Origin: Pseudomonas chlororaphis subsp. aurantiaca
Lineage (GTDB): Bacteria > Pseudomonadota > Gammaproteobacteria > Pseudomonadales > Pseudomonadaceae
NCBI RefSeq assembly: GCF_013466605.1
Contig: NZ_CP059162.1
Coordinates: 3,968,001 to 4,032,000, forward strand
Length of the DNA stretch: 64,000 nucleotides
Direction of reading: 5' to 3'
Shown here: piece by piece, positions 8,933-21,423 of the stretch
Position numbering within the stretch: position 1 is the first letter of the stretch
How the letters are laid out: the number at the start of each line of letters is the position of its first letter
Program-made: the position numbers and the translations under genes
Notes under the pieces: generated by a model
What the model was told of the DNA's origin: nothing
The model's database searches: none
Seen by the model: the letters and a program-made list of their open reading frames with translations, nothing else

Positions 8933-11157
8933 TCAACCCTCGGGTTGCAGGATCAGCACCGCCAGCGGCGGCAGGTTCAACACCAGCGACAACGCCTGGC
9001 CGTGGCTCGGCTCATCCTCGGTGAAGGCCCCCCCACCGTTGCCATAGTTGGAACCGGCGTAGGTGTCGGAGTCGCTGTTGAGCAACTCGCCCCAGCGCCC
9101 GGCGAACGGCACGCCGACCCGATAGGCCTGGCGCGGCACCGGGGTGAAGTTGGCCACCACCAGCAGCGGCTTGCCCTCCTTGCTCCAGCGCAGCCAGGCG
9201 TAGACGCTGTTGATTGCGTCGTCGCCGATCAGCCACTGGAAGCCCTGGGGCACGTCGTCCTGGTCGTGCAGCGCCGGATGCTCGCGGTACAGCCGGTTGA
9301 GGTCGCCTACCAGTTTCTGCACGCCACGGTGCTCGGGGTATTGCAGCAGGTACCAGTCCAGTTGCTGATCGTGGTTCCACTCGCGCCACTGGCCGAACTC
9401 GCAGCCCATGAACAGCAGCTTCTTGCCCGGGTGGGTCCACATGAAGCTCAGGTAGGCCCGCAGGTTGGCGAACTTCTGCCAGCGATCGCCGGGCATCTTG
9501 TCGATCAGCGAATGTTTGCCGTGCACCACCTCGTCATGGGAGATCGGCAGGATGAAGCGCTCGGACCAGGCATACACCAGGCCGAAACTCAGCTCGTTGT
9601 GGTGATGGGCGCGGTACACCGGGTCCTGCTGGATGTAATGCAGCGAGTCGTGCATCCAGCCCATGTTCCATTTGTAGGCGAAGCCCAAGCCGCCCTGCTG
9701 GGTGCCCTGGCTGACGCCCGGCCAGGCCGTGGACTCCTCGGCGATCACCAGGGCGCCCGGTGCCTCGAGGGACACCACGTCATTGAGGTGGCGTAAAAAG
9801 TCGATGGCTTCGAGGTTCTCGCGCCCGCCGTGGCGATTGGGCACCCACTCCCCGGCGTTGCGCGAATAGTCGCGGTAGAGCATCGAGGCCACGGCATCCA
9901 CCCGCAGGCCGTCGACATGGAAATGCTTGAGCCAGTGCAACGCCGACGCCAGCATGAAACCGTGGACCTCGGTGCGCCCCAGGTTGTAGATCAGGGTGTC
10001 CCAGTCCTGGTGGAAACCTTCCAGCGGGTTGCCGTATTCGTACAGCGCAGTGCCGTCGAACCGCGCCAGGCCGTGGGCATCGGTGGGAAAGTGCGCCGGC
10101 ACCCAGTCGAGGATCACGCCGATACCTGCCAGGTGGCAGGCGTTGACGAACGCCGCGAAGTCGTCGGCGCTGCCGTAGCGGGCGCTGGGGGCGAACTGCG
10201 ACAGCGGCTGATAACCCCAGGAGCCGCCGAAGGGATGCTCCATGATCGGCATCAGCTCGATATGGGTGAACCCCAGGTTCTGGACGTAAGGGATCAGGCG
10301 TTCGGCCAACTCGTGCCAGTCGTACTGGCGCGCCACTTCGCCCAGATCGTCCACCTCGCATTGCCAGGAGCCGGCATGTAGCTCGTAGATCGACAGGGGC
10401 GCGTCCGCGCGCTGGCGTTCGCCCCGGGCCTGCATCCAGTCGAGGTCCTGCCAGTCGATGCTCAGCGGACTGGCGACTTTCGAGGCAGTGTCCGGCGGCA
10501 ACTGGGTGGCCAGCGCCACTGGGTCGGACTTCAGCGGCAGGATGCCGTGGGCGCCGAGGATTTCATATTTGTAGGCTTCGCCCGGGCCCAGGCGCGGAAC
10601 GAACAGCTCCCAGACCCCTGACGGATGACGCAGGCGCATCGGGTGCCGCCGCCCGTCCCAGACGTTGAAGTCGCCGACCACCGAGACTCGCCGGGCATTC
10701 GGCGCCCAGACCGCGAAACGCACGCCATCGACGCCATCCACGGTTTTCATCTGCGCACCGAGGCAAGTACTGAGGTCGCGGTGGTTGCCCTCGGCGAACA
10801 GGTACAGGTCCATCTCCCCCAGCAACGGGCCGAAGCTGTAAGGGTCTTCGCCGATGTGCTCGCCACCGGCCCATTGCGTGCGCAGCAGATAGGGCTGGGC
10901 CTGGGCAAAATGCCCGACGAACAGCCCCGGCACCTCGGTGCCCTCCAGGCTGCCCAGCACTGTAGTGCCATCGCGGGCCAGCACCTGCACACTCAGGGCG
11001 CCCGGCAGGAAGGCGCGAATGAATTGGCCACCGGCGTCGTCGCCATGGGGGCCGAGTACGGCAAAGGGATCCTGGTGCTCGGCACGCACCAGCGCCTCGA
11101 CATCCCGGGCGCTGGGCATTGCCTGTTTGACCTCACCCTGTTCCTTGTTCGAGAAAC

Positions 11158-11161
<4 letters not shown>
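8933..11161 (-). CDS. glgB: 1,4-alpha-glucan branching enzyme
   Basis: GH13 enzyme that introduces alpha-1,6 branches into linear alpha-1,4-glucan, here the product of GlgE. It has 742 residues, normal for a two-N-domain GlgB. An N1 module ([11 protein letters not shown]) is followed by a CBM48 domain ([23 protein letters not shown]) and the catalytic barrel: [17 protein letters not shown] (nucleophile near 416), IAEESTAWP (acid/base near 470) and [12 protein letters not shown]. The ATG overlaps the stop of treS (ATGA), implying translational coupling. It is the last gene of the minus-strand glgE-treS-glgB set. Confidence 0.97.
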
Positions 11162-14502
<3,341 letters not shown>

Positions 14503-14547
14503 GGGTAACTCCTGAAAAATTCATTGGTCCGTGGCTGTGTAGCTGCC

Positions 14548-14604
14548 CTGTAGCCGCTGTCGAGCCTGCGAGGCTGCGCCAAGGCCCGCAGGGCCTTCGA
14601 GCCC
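14548..14604. repeat. Single degenerate REP with adjoining hairpin
   Basis: CTGTAGCCGCTGTCGAGCCT is one arm of the local REP family. It is followed by a perfect 7-bp hairpin, AAGGCCC-GCA-GGGCCTT (14581-14597), in the gap between glgE and treS. It could attenuate expression between the two genes. Confidence 0.6.
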
Positions 14605-14616
14605 CCAGGCACAAAA

Positions 14617-16617
14617 TCAGGCAACGCTGATACGCCAGATGCCGAACGGTTGCTGCCAGGGTTCGATCCGCATGAACTGGGTCTTGCCGTACCAGGTCCA
14701 GCGATGGCCGTTCATCAGGTCCTCGCCCTGGGTCTGCGCATCGTCGGGCAGCCCCAGTTCCCACAGCGGCAATTCGAAATGCGCCTCCTGGGCGTTGAAC
14801 GGGTCGAGGCTGACCGCCACCAGGATGAAGTTGCTGAGGTCGGTGGTGCGCTTGCCGAAATACAGGATGTTGTCGTTCCAGGCGTTGTAGACCTGCAAAC
14901 CCAGGTGGGTATGCAGCGCCGGGTTCTGCCGGCGGATGCGGTTGAGCTGGGCGATCTCGGCAATGATGTTGCCGGGGGCGTTGAAGTCCCGGGGGCGGAT
15001 CTCGTATTTCTCCGAGTCGAGGTATTCCTCCCGTCCCGGAACCGGCGCCGACTCGCACAGCTCGAACCCCGAATACATGCCCCACAGGCCCGAGCCCATG
15101 GTGGCCAGCGCGGCGCGGATGAGAAATCCCGGGCGCCCCGACTCATGGAGAAAGAACGGATTGATGTCCGGCGTGTTGACGAAAAAGTTCGGCCGGTAGC
15201 ACTCGCGCCACGGCGACTGGTTCAGTTCGGTGAAGTAAGTCGCCAGTTCGCTCTTGGTGTTGCGCCAGGTGAAGTAGGTGTAGCTCTGGGAATAACCGAC
15301 CTTGCCCAGGCGCGCCATCATCGCCGGCGTGGTGAAGGCCTCGGCGAGGAAGATCACCTCCGGGTACCGCGCCCGCACATCGGCGATCAACCACTGCCAG
15401 AACGGCAGCGGCTTGGTGTGGGGGTTGTCCACGCGAAAGATCTTCACCCCCTCCTCGACCCAGCCGACCACGATGTCGCGCAGCTCCAGCCACAGGCTGG
15501 GGATGGCCTCGATGGCATAGAAGTCGACGTTGACGATGTCCTGGTATTTCTTCGGCGGGTTCTCGGCGTATTTGATGCTGCCGTCCGGGCGCCAGTTGAA
15601 CCAGCCCGGATGTTGCTTGAGCCAGGGATGGTCCTGGGAACACTGGATGGCGAAATCCAGGGCGATCTCCAGGCCGTGCTCGGCGGCGGCCGCCACCAGG
15701 CGGCGGAAATCCTCGCGGCTGCCGAGCTGCGGGTGGATCGCCTCGTGGCCGCCCTCCTCGCTGCCGATCGCATAGGGGCTGCCCGGTTCGTCGGGGCCGG
15801 CGGTCAGCGAGTTGTTGCGGCCCTTGCGGAAACTGCGGCCGATGGGATGGATCGGCGGGAAGTACAGCACGTCGAAACCCATGTCATGGATCATCGCCAG
15901 GCGCGAGTGCACATCATTGAACGTGCCGGGCCGGGCCGGATCGTCGGTGATCGAGCGGGGAAACAGCTCGTACCAGCTGGCGAACTGCGCACGTTCGCGT
16001 TCCACGTCCAGCGGGTATTCCGGGCTCAGGCTCAGGTAGGGACGGTGGTCGGCCTCGGCCATCAGCTGTGCACTGCGTTCGTGCAGGAACAGCGCCACCT
16101 GCTCGGCTTCGAGCAGCGTCGCCAGTTCATGGTGCAATGCCAGCAACTGCTCGCGCAGCGGCCCTTCGCTGCGCTCGGCGGCCTGCAACACGTGGCTGCG
16201 GCCCTCCTGCAATTCGAGGCTGACCGCGACGCCGGCCTGGTGTTTTTTCTGCAGTTCGTAGCAGAAGCTGGCGAACTGATCGATCCAGGCTTCGATGCAA
16301 TACAGGTAGCGGCCCTGGCTGGGCACTGTGAACTGGCCTTCCCAGCTATTGTTGCCGAGGTCTTCCATGGTTTCGCTGTGCCAGTGGCTGTCGGTCTCGG
16401 CGCACCAGCGGATGCGCACGGCCAGCTTGTCGTGGCCATCGGCGAACACCTTGCTGCTGACCTTCACCACTTGCCCCACCACCGCCTTGACCGCGAACTG
16501 GCCACCGTCGATCAGCGGCCGGGTGTTCTCGATGACGATGCGTGGCAGCAGCAAGGCCTGCGACAGTGGCAGGTTCGGGTTGTATTGCAGTTCAGTCAGT
16601 CTTTTTTCGGCAGTCAT
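14617..16617 (-). CDS. glgE: Alpha-1,4-glucan:maltose-1-phosphate maltosyltransferase
   Basis: GH13 subfamily 3 transferase that adds maltose units from maltose-1-phosphate to the non-reducing end of alpha-1,4-glucan. It has 666 residues, as expected. The N-terminal beta-sandwich (VVKVSSKVFADGHDKLAV) is followed by a long helical insertion and the barrel. Catalytic positions are visible: FRVDNPHTKP (nucleophile Asp near 395), FLAEAFT (acid/base Glu near 424) and NTPDINPFF (Asp near 484), close to the numbering known for the Streptomyces enzyme. The ATG at 16617 has AAGGAG nine bases upstream. It is the first gene of the minus-strand set, so the promoter should lie in 16618-16860. Confidence 0.97.
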   Translation of the reverse strand: MTAEKRLTELQYNPNLPLSQALLLPRIVIENTRPLIDGGQFAVKAVVGQVVKVSSKVFADGHDKLAVRIRWCAETDSHWHSETMEDLGNNSWEGQFTVPSQGRYLYCIEAWIDQFASFCYELQKKHQAGVAVSLELQEGRSHVLQAAERSEGPLREQLLALHHELATLLEAEQVALFLHERSAQLMAEADHRPYLSLSPEYPLDVERERAQFASWYELFPRSITDDPARPGTFNDVHSRLAMIHDMGFDVLYFPPIHPIGRSFRKGRNNSLTAGPDEPGSPYAIGSEEGGHEAIHPQLGSREDFRRLVAAAAEHGLEIALDFAIQCSQDHPWLKQHPGWFNWRPDGSIKYAENPPKKYQDIVNVDFYAIEAIPSLWLELRDIVVGWVEEGVKIFRVDNPHTKPLPFWQWLIADVRARYPEVIFLAEAFTTPAMMARLGKVGYSQSYTYFTWRNTKSELATYFTELNQSPWRECYRPNFFVNTPDINPFFLHESGRPGFLIRAALATMGSGLWGMYSGFELCESAPVPGREEYLDSEKYEIRPRDFNAPGNIIAEIAQLNRIRRQNPALHTHLGLQVYNAWNDNILYFGKRTTDLSNFILVAVSLDPFNAQEAHFELPLWELGLPDDAQTQGEDLMNGHRWTWYGKTQFMRIEPWQQPFGIWRISVA

Positions 16618-16864
16618 CGAGCATCACTCCTTACGCCCCATGGACGCTCTGTTGCTGGTCTATTCCGGCGCGGCGCCCTCTCTTGGGAGCGGCCCCCAGG
16701 GTCGGCAACGACCCGCGCGGATCAGCGAAGCACTTAGGTTCCGAGACACCGGGGCCGGGAAAGTTCACCCGGATTTGCCTCCCTTCGCGCCGGGAATCAA
16801 ATCACCGGGTCGAGGGTCCACCTTGGGAGACTGTGCAAAACCAAGCACAAAGGAGGCCATGCCG

Positions 16865-17062
16865 ATGAGTATCCCGATCCCTGCGGAAACGCCCGATCCG
16901 AACATCGATCGCCCGACCTTACCGCCAATCTTGCCCCCAACAGGGCCGCAACCGGTGCCCGAAGAAGATCCACCGGAAACCACCCCACCGCCCAAGGAGG
17001 ACCCGCCGAACGATCCGGCGCCGGTCATCGCTTCCGGTCACAGCATTGCGCCCAAACCATGA
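16865..17062 (+). CDS. Small proline-rich hypothetical protein
   Basis: A 65-residue protein, about one third proline, with runs such as TLPPILPPTGPQP and ETTPPPKEDPPND. There is no signal peptide, membrane segment or recognised domain. The coding call rests mainly on a near-ideal AGGAGG at 16851-16856, eight bases before the ATG at 16865; the ATG at 16859 is too close to it. Proline-rich composition can also arise in a chance open frame of GC-rich DNA, so the call is moderate. It lies divergent from glgE and convergent with the mgtC-like gene. Confidence 0.5.
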   Translation: MSIPIPAETPDPNIDRPTLPPILPPTGPQPVPEEDPPETTPPPKEDPPNDPAPVIASGHSIAPKP

Positions 17063-17087
17063 CAAGCGTAGACAATCGGTTGCCCGT

Positions 17088-17111
17088 CGCTGCCGTCGCC
17101 AACCGGCAGCG
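17088..17111. terminator. Possible hairpin between convergent genes
   Basis: CGCTGCCG and CGGCAGCG form a perfect 8-bp stem around an 8-base loop, between the 3' ends of the proline-rich gene and the mgtC-like gene. There is no T-run on either side, so intrinsic termination is doubtful. Confidence 0.3.
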
Positions 17112-17152
17112 GGCATCCCTTCGTTGCTGGCGGCGAGCGTGTCCACAACGCT

Positions 17153-17668
17153 TCAGGGCGTTCCTCCGGGCGGATCCTCGTCGCCTTCCAGCTTGCGCAC
17201 TATCCAGGGCATCACGCTGAAGACCGCCAGCGCCAACAGGGTGCTGAGCACCGCCGTGGCTTCGCGACCAACGCCCACCGAGACGCCGATCGCCGCGGTC
17301 ATCCATAGCCCGGCCGCGGTGGTCAGGCCCTTGACGTGCCCTTCCTCGTCCTGCTTGCCCTTGAGAATGGTGCCCGCGCCGAGAAAACCGATACCGGCGA
17401 TCACCCCCTGCACCACCCGGCTCATGGCATCGGCCTGGGAGCCGGACATCTGCGGCACCAGCACGAACAGCGCCGCTCCCAATGCCACCAGCATATGGGT
17501 GCGCACCCCGGCGGCCTTGCCCTTGTGCTCGCGTTCGAAACCGAGAATGCCGCCCAGCAGCGCGGCGATCAGCAGGCGTACGGTGATCTGGGTGAGTTGC
17601 CGGGCATCGCCGATGTCGGCGAACTCCGCTTGCAGGGTGACCCAGACTTCATTCCACCAGGCGTTCAT
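17153..17668 (-). CDS. MgtC/SapB family inner-membrane protein
   Basis: 171 residues. The MgtC signature is clear: LTVRLLIAALLGGILGFEREHKGKAAGVRTHMLVALGAALF in family terms, seen here as LLGGILGFEREHKGKAAG and RTHMLVALGAALFVL, then GVIAGIGFLGAGTILK and GLTTAAGLWMTAAIGV. Four to five membrane helices are predicted. MgtC proteins are linked to growth under low magnesium and to intracellular survival, partly through effects on F-type ATPase. This is a short form without the C-terminal ACT-like domain. The ATG at 17668 has AGGGA seven bases upstream; a longer reading frame to 17878 adds an unlikely Arg-rich leader. It is divergent from the DUF3203 gene. Confidence 0.9.
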   Translation of the reverse strand: MNAWWNEVWVTLQAEFADIGDARQLTQITVRLLIAALLGGILGFEREHKGKAAGVRTHMLVALGAALFVLVPQMSGSQADAMSRVVQGVIAGIGFLGAGTILKGKQDEEGHVKGLTTAAGLWMTAAIGVSVGVGREATAVLSTLLALAVFSVMPWIVRKLEGDEDPPGGTP

Positions 17669-17864
17669 GCGCAGGTCCCTTTTCGTTCGGCGTCTTGTTG
17701 GTTGGCGGGCGACGACTTTGGCGAGGCAGCCCTCCTTAATGAGAGGACAGCGACGCCAGGCAAAAGGTGCGATCCGCCGGCGGGCGACCATTGATCGGGC
17801 GGGCAGAACCCCGGCCGGCAGCCGGGCCCTAAAAACCGTACCCACCGCACAACAGGATTCGACC

Positions 17865-18098
17865 ATGAGCCTGCGCATCGAAAACCAGACCTGTCATTTT
17901 GACACCGAAGACCTTCACGCCCGACTGCCGGCCAGCGCCGTGACTGTGGTCACCGACGCGGCCAAGTCGATGTCGGCGGTCGACCTCGAAGGGCAACGCA
18001 TCTACATCACCGAAGCAGAAGCCGACGCATTGACCGTAGCAGGCGCCACCGACGGCCGGCGCCATCTGCGCGCCACCGACAGTGATTCGGTGATTTGA
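17865..18098 (+). CDS. DUF3203 family protein
   Basis: 77-residue protein matching the small Pseudomonas family DUF3203: MSLRIENQTCHF at the start, a central TVVTDAAKSMSAVDLEGQ and IYITEAEADALTVAGA toward the end. No signal peptide or membrane helix is seen. Function is unknown. It is transcribed divergently from the mgtC-like gene, and a TGAT-N4-ATCA dyad overlaps the end of its stop region, ahead of ccoG. Confidence 0.85.
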   Translation: MSLRIENQTCHFDTEDLHARLPASAVTVVTDAAKSMSAVDLEGQRIYITEAEADALTVAGATDGRRHLRATDSDSVI

Positions 18099-18112
18099 CT
18101 GATCTGCATCAC
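18099..18112. promoter_or_regulatory. Candidate ANR/FNR-type box upstream of ccoG
   Basis: C-TGAT-CTGC-ATCA-C matches the inner TGAT-N4-ATCA core of the ANR/FNR consensus TTGAT-N4-ATCAA with both outer bases off. It lies 194 bp before ccoG. ANR control of cbb3 oxidase genes is established in Pseudomonas, but I cannot place a convincing -10 at the right distance. Confidence 0.4.
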
Positions 18113-18305
18113 GGCACCCGGCACAGGCTTGTGCCAGACGCCGCTGGCGCCCGATACCGGGCGCTTTGCCGGGTATGGCAAGTTGTCGCAGGGCGGCCCT
18201 TCGCGGCCATCTGATCTGCTTTTTATTGCGATACCTGAGCCTGTTATGCAAACAGTTCGCTGGGCATAGTTCATCGGCCTGATGGAGGCTGATGAGCGAA
18301 CGACC

Positions 18306-19718
18306 ATGAGCGAAAGAATCCCCGTCCGATTAGTAGAAACATTCGAGCCTGCGCGCCCAACGACGAAGGCCAAATCCAGCGACAACCTGATCCACACCCG
18401 CAGCTTCACCGGCTTGTTCCGCACCCTGCGCATGAGCGGCGCGGGGTTCCTGTTCCTGCTGTTCTTCGGCACCGTGTGGCTGAACTGGGGCGGCCGCCAG
18501 GCGGTGCTCTGGGACCTGTCGGAAAGCAAGTTCCATATCTTCGGCGCTACCTTCTGGCCGCAGGATTTCATCCTGCTCTCGGCCCTGCTGATCATCTGCG
18601 CCTTCGGCCTGTTCGCCATCACCGTGTTCGCCGGCCGCGTCTGGTGCGGCTACACCTGCCCGCAGAGCTCCTGGACCTGGCTGTTCATGTGGTGCGAGAA
18701 GGTCACCGAGGGTGAACGCAACCAGCGCATCAAGCTCGCGGCCGCGCCCTGGAGCCTGAACAAGTTGATCCGCCGTTCGGCCAAGCACACCCTGTGGCTG
18801 GCCATCAGCCTGCTCACCGGGCTGACCTTCGTCGGCTACTTCACCCCGATCCGGCCGCTGGCCGAGGAGCTGCTGACCCTGCAGATCGGCGGCGTCAGCC
18901 TGTTCTGGGTGCTGTTCTTCACCGGCGCCACCTACCTCAACGCCGGCTGGCTGCGCGAGGCGGTGTGCATGCACATGTGCCCTTATGCGCGGTTCCAGAG
19001 CGTGATGTTCGACAAGGACACCCTGACCATCTCCTACGACCCGGCCCGCGGCGAAATCCGCGGCCCGCGCAAACGTGGCGTGAAACCCACCGATATCGGC
19101 CTCGGCGACTGCATCGACTGCCAGCTGTGCGTGCAGGTCTGCCCGACCGGCATCGACATCCGCGACGGCCTGCAGATGGAATGCATCGGTTGCGCCGCCT
19201 GCATCGACGCCTGCGATTCGATCATGGACAAGATGGGTTATGCCCGGGGCCTGATCAGCTACACCTCGGAGCACCAGTTGCAGGGTGGCAAGACCCACCT
19301 GCTGCGCCCACGCCTGATCGGCTACAGCACAGTGCTGCTGGTGATGATCGGCGCCCTGGCCCTGGCGCTGGTGGAGCGGCCGATGGTGTCGCTGGACGTC
19401 AGCAAGGACCGTGGCCTGTTCCGCGAAAACAGCCTGGGCCAGATCGAGAACATCTACAGCCTGAAGATCATCAACAAGACCCAGCAACGCCAGGATTACC
19501 GCCTGCAACTGATGAATGGCGACGGCTTCCAGCTGCAGGGCAAGAGTGAAATCAGCCTGGCCGCGGGCGAGATCGTCGACCTGCCGGTGTCGGTGGCAAT
19601 GATCGCCGACCAGCCGCAGAGCAGTTCCCAGGAGCTGAGTTTCAAGGTGGTCGACGCCGACCAGCCAGAGATCTACAGCGTGGCCAAGAGCCGGTTTGTT
19701 GCGCCCTTGAACCGTTGA
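18306..19718 (+). CDS. ccoG: Cytochrome c oxidase accessory protein CcoG (FixG/RdxA)
   Basis: Membrane-bound polyferredoxin of 470 residues that reduces copper for insertion into the CuB site of cbb3 oxidases. Features in order: N-terminal soluble part, membrane helices, cysteine motif CGYTCPQSSWTWLF, a further helix pair, CMHMCPYARFQS, then two 4Fe-4S ferredoxin motifs (CIDCQLCVQVCPTG and CIGCAACIDACD), a late membrane helix and a C-terminal immunoglobulin-like domain. The ATG at 18306 begins MSERIPVRLVE. It stands alone here, with no ccoNOP or ccoHIS nearby. Followed by a MocR gene, it resembles P. aeruginosa PA4131-PA4132 rather than the main cco locus. Confidence 0.95.
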   Translation: MSERIPVRLVETFEPARPTTKAKSSDNLIHTRSFTGLFRTLRMSGAGFLFLLFFGTVWLNWGGRQAVLWDLSESKFHIFGATFWPQDFILLSALLIICAFGLFAITVFAGRVWCGYTCPQSSWTWLFMWCEKVTEGERNQRIKLAAAPWSLNKLIRRSAKHTLWLAISLLTGLTFVGYFTPIRPLAEELLTLQIGGVSLFWVLFFTGATYLNAGWLREAVCMHMCPYARFQSVMFDKDTLTISYDPARGEIRGPRKRGVKPTDIGLGDCIDCQLCVQVCPTGIDIRDGLQMECIGCAACIDACDSIMDKMGYARGLISYTSEHQLQGGKTHLLRPRLIGYSTVLLVMIGALALALVERPMVSLDVSKDRGLFRENSLGQIENIYSLKIINKTQQRQDYRLQLMNGDGFQLQGKSEISLAAGEIVDLPVSVAMIADQPQSSSQELSFKVVDADQPEIYSVAKSRFVAPLNR

Positions 19719-19749
19719 TCCCTTAGACTGGGCGCCGCTTTGCGGCTAT

Positions 19750-19793
19750 CGCGGACAAGCCTCGCTCCATTGCCGGAGCGAGGCTTGTCCGCG
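19750..19793. repeat. REP hairpin (CGGACAAGCCTCGCTCC type), likely terminating ccoG
   Basis: A perfect 19-bp inverted repeat with a 6-base loop: CGCGGACAAGCCTCGCTCC, ATTGCC, then its complement. It lies 30 bp after the ccoG stop and before the mocR start, so it may terminate or stabilise the ccoG transcript. It belongs to a different REP class from the long TAGCCGCTGCCG pairs. Confidence 0.85.
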
Positions 19794-19834
19794 GTAAACG
19801 CCCAGACACCGCAGACCCCGACCCGAGCCGCCCC

Positions 19835-21244
19835 ATGAAACGCTACGAAAAATTCGCCGACGACATCGCAGAACTGATCCGCTCCGGGGTGCTCGGCCCC
19901 GGCCAGCGCGTACCTTCGGTACGTTATGCCAGCCAGACCTATGGGGTCAGCCCGTCCACGGTGTTCCAGGCCTATTACCTGCTGGAACGCCGCGGCCTGA
20001 TTCGCGCCCGGCCGCGCTCCGGCTACTTCGTCAACACCCATGCGCCCAGCCCGTTCTCGGAGCCGGTGATCAGCAGCCAGGTCAACGAGTCCACCGAGGT
20101 CGATGTCAGCGAACTGGTGTTCTCGGTGCTGGACTCGATCAAGGACCCGACCACCGTACCGTTCGGCTCGGCCTTTCCCAGCCCGACCCTGTTCCCGTTG
20201 CAGCGCCTGTCGCGCTCCCTGGCCAGCGCCAGCCGCGAGATGGACCCGCGCGTGGTGGTCACCGACATGTCGCCGGGCAACCCGCAGCTGCGCCGGCAGA
20301 TCGCCCTGCGCTACATGGTCGGCGGGCTGATGCTGCCCATGGAAGAACTGCTGATCACCAACGGTGCCCTGGAAGCCCTGAACCTGTGCCTGCAGGCGGT
20401 GACCGAACCGGGCGACCTGGTGGCCATCGAGGCCCCGGCCTTCTACGCCAGCCTGCAAGTGCTCGAACGCCTGAAACTCAAGGCCGTGGAAATCCCCGTG
20501 CACCCGCGGGACGGTATCGACCTGGGGGTGCTGGCGCAGACCCTGGAACGGCACCCGATCAAGGCCTGCTGGTGCATGACCAGCTTCCAGAACCCCATGG
20601 GCGCGACCATGCCCGAGGCGAAGAAGCAGGAATTGGTGGAGTTGCTGCGCAGCCATCAGGTGCCGCTGATCGAGGATGACGTCTACGCCGAGCTGTATTA
20701 CGGCCAGCAGGCGCCGAAACCGGCCAAGGCCTTCGACACCGAGGGCCTGGTGATGCATTGCGGTTCGTTCGCCAAGAGCCTGGCCCCGGGTTATCGCATC
20801 GGCTGGGTCGCCGCCGGGCGTTATGCGCAGAAGATCGAACGGCTGAAGCTGATGACCTCGTTGTGCGCCTCGATGCCGGCCCAGGCGGCCATCGCCGACT
20901 ACCTGCAACACGGCGGCTACGACCGCCACCTGCGCAAACTGCGCTACGCCCTGGAAGAGCAGCAGAGCGCCATGCTCGCCGCCATCGCCCGCTACTTCCC
21001 GGCCCAGACCCGAGTCAGCCAGCCGGCCGGCGGCTACTTCCTGTGGCTGGAACTGCCGTCGCAGATGGATTCGTTGAAGCTGTTCCAGATGGCCCTGGCC
21101 CAGGGCATCAGCATCGCCCCGGGACCGATCTTCTCGCCGACCCAGCGCTTTCGAAACTGCATCCGCCTCAACTACGGCAGCCCGTGGAACGAAGCGGCGG
21201 AAAAGGCCATGGAAACCCTGGGCAGGATCGTGCGGTCGTTCTGA
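19835..21244 (+). CDS. MocR-type GntR/aminotransferase transcriptional regulator
   Basis: 469 residues. The N-terminal winged helix of the GntR family (KFADDIAELIRSG, then QRVPSVRYASQTYGVS and STVFQAYYLLERRGLI) spans residues 1-72. From about residue 105 it is a fold-type I aminotransferase-like domain with ITNGALEALNLCLQ, FQNPMGATM and the PLP-lysine motif HCGSFAKSLAPGYR (Lys near 313). MocR regulators sense PLP or PLP adducts and usually act on a neighbouring gene. The homologous position in P. aeruginosa is PA4132 beside a ccoG paralogue, in a cluster reported as cyanide-responsive (recalled, not checked). Targets here may include ccoG and the ccoN4/reductase group. Confidence 0.9.
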   Translation: MKRYEKFADDIAELIRSGVLGPGQRVPSVRYASQTYGVSPSTVFQAYYLLERRGLIRARPRSGYFVNTHAPSPFSEPVISSQVNESTEVDVSELVFSVLDSIKDPTTVPFGSAFPSPTLFPLQRLSRSLASASREMDPRVVVTDMSPGNPQLRRQIALRYMVGGLMLPMEELLITNGALEALNLCLQAVTEPGDLVAIEAPAFYASLQVLERLKLKAVEIPVHPRDGIDLGVLAQTLERHPIKACWCMTSFQNPMGATMPEAKKQELVELLRSHQVPLIEDDVYAELYYGQQAPKPAKAFDTEGLVMHCGSFAKSLAPGYRIGWVAAGRYAQKIERLKLMTSLCASMPAQAAIADYLQHGGYDRHLRKLRYALEEQQSAMLAAIARYFPAQTRVSQPAGGYFLWLELPSQMDSLKLFQMALAQGISIAPGPIFSPTQRFRNCIRLNYGSPWNEAAEKAMETLGRIVRSF

Positions 21245-21264
21245 AGCCGGGACGATGTGGAATC

Positions 21265-21415
21265 TGTAGCCGCTGCCGAGCCTGCGAGGCTGCGATCGGT
21301 CGCGCAGCGACCGCAAATCCTGAACTTGCGATCTGTCTGGATAGACGCGCTGTCCGGCCTTGCGACTGCTGCGCAGTCGATCGCAGCCTCGCTGCGCTCG
21401 GCAGCGGCTACAGGG
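21265..21415. repeat. REP inverted pair (TAGCCGCTGCCG type)
   Basis: TGTAGCCGCTGCCGAGCCT at 21265 and the complementary CTCGGCAGCGGCTACA arm ending at 21415 flank about 85 bp of spacer. It lies between the convergent mocR and SDR genes. Confidence 0.85.
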
Positions 21416-21423
21416 CTACAGGA

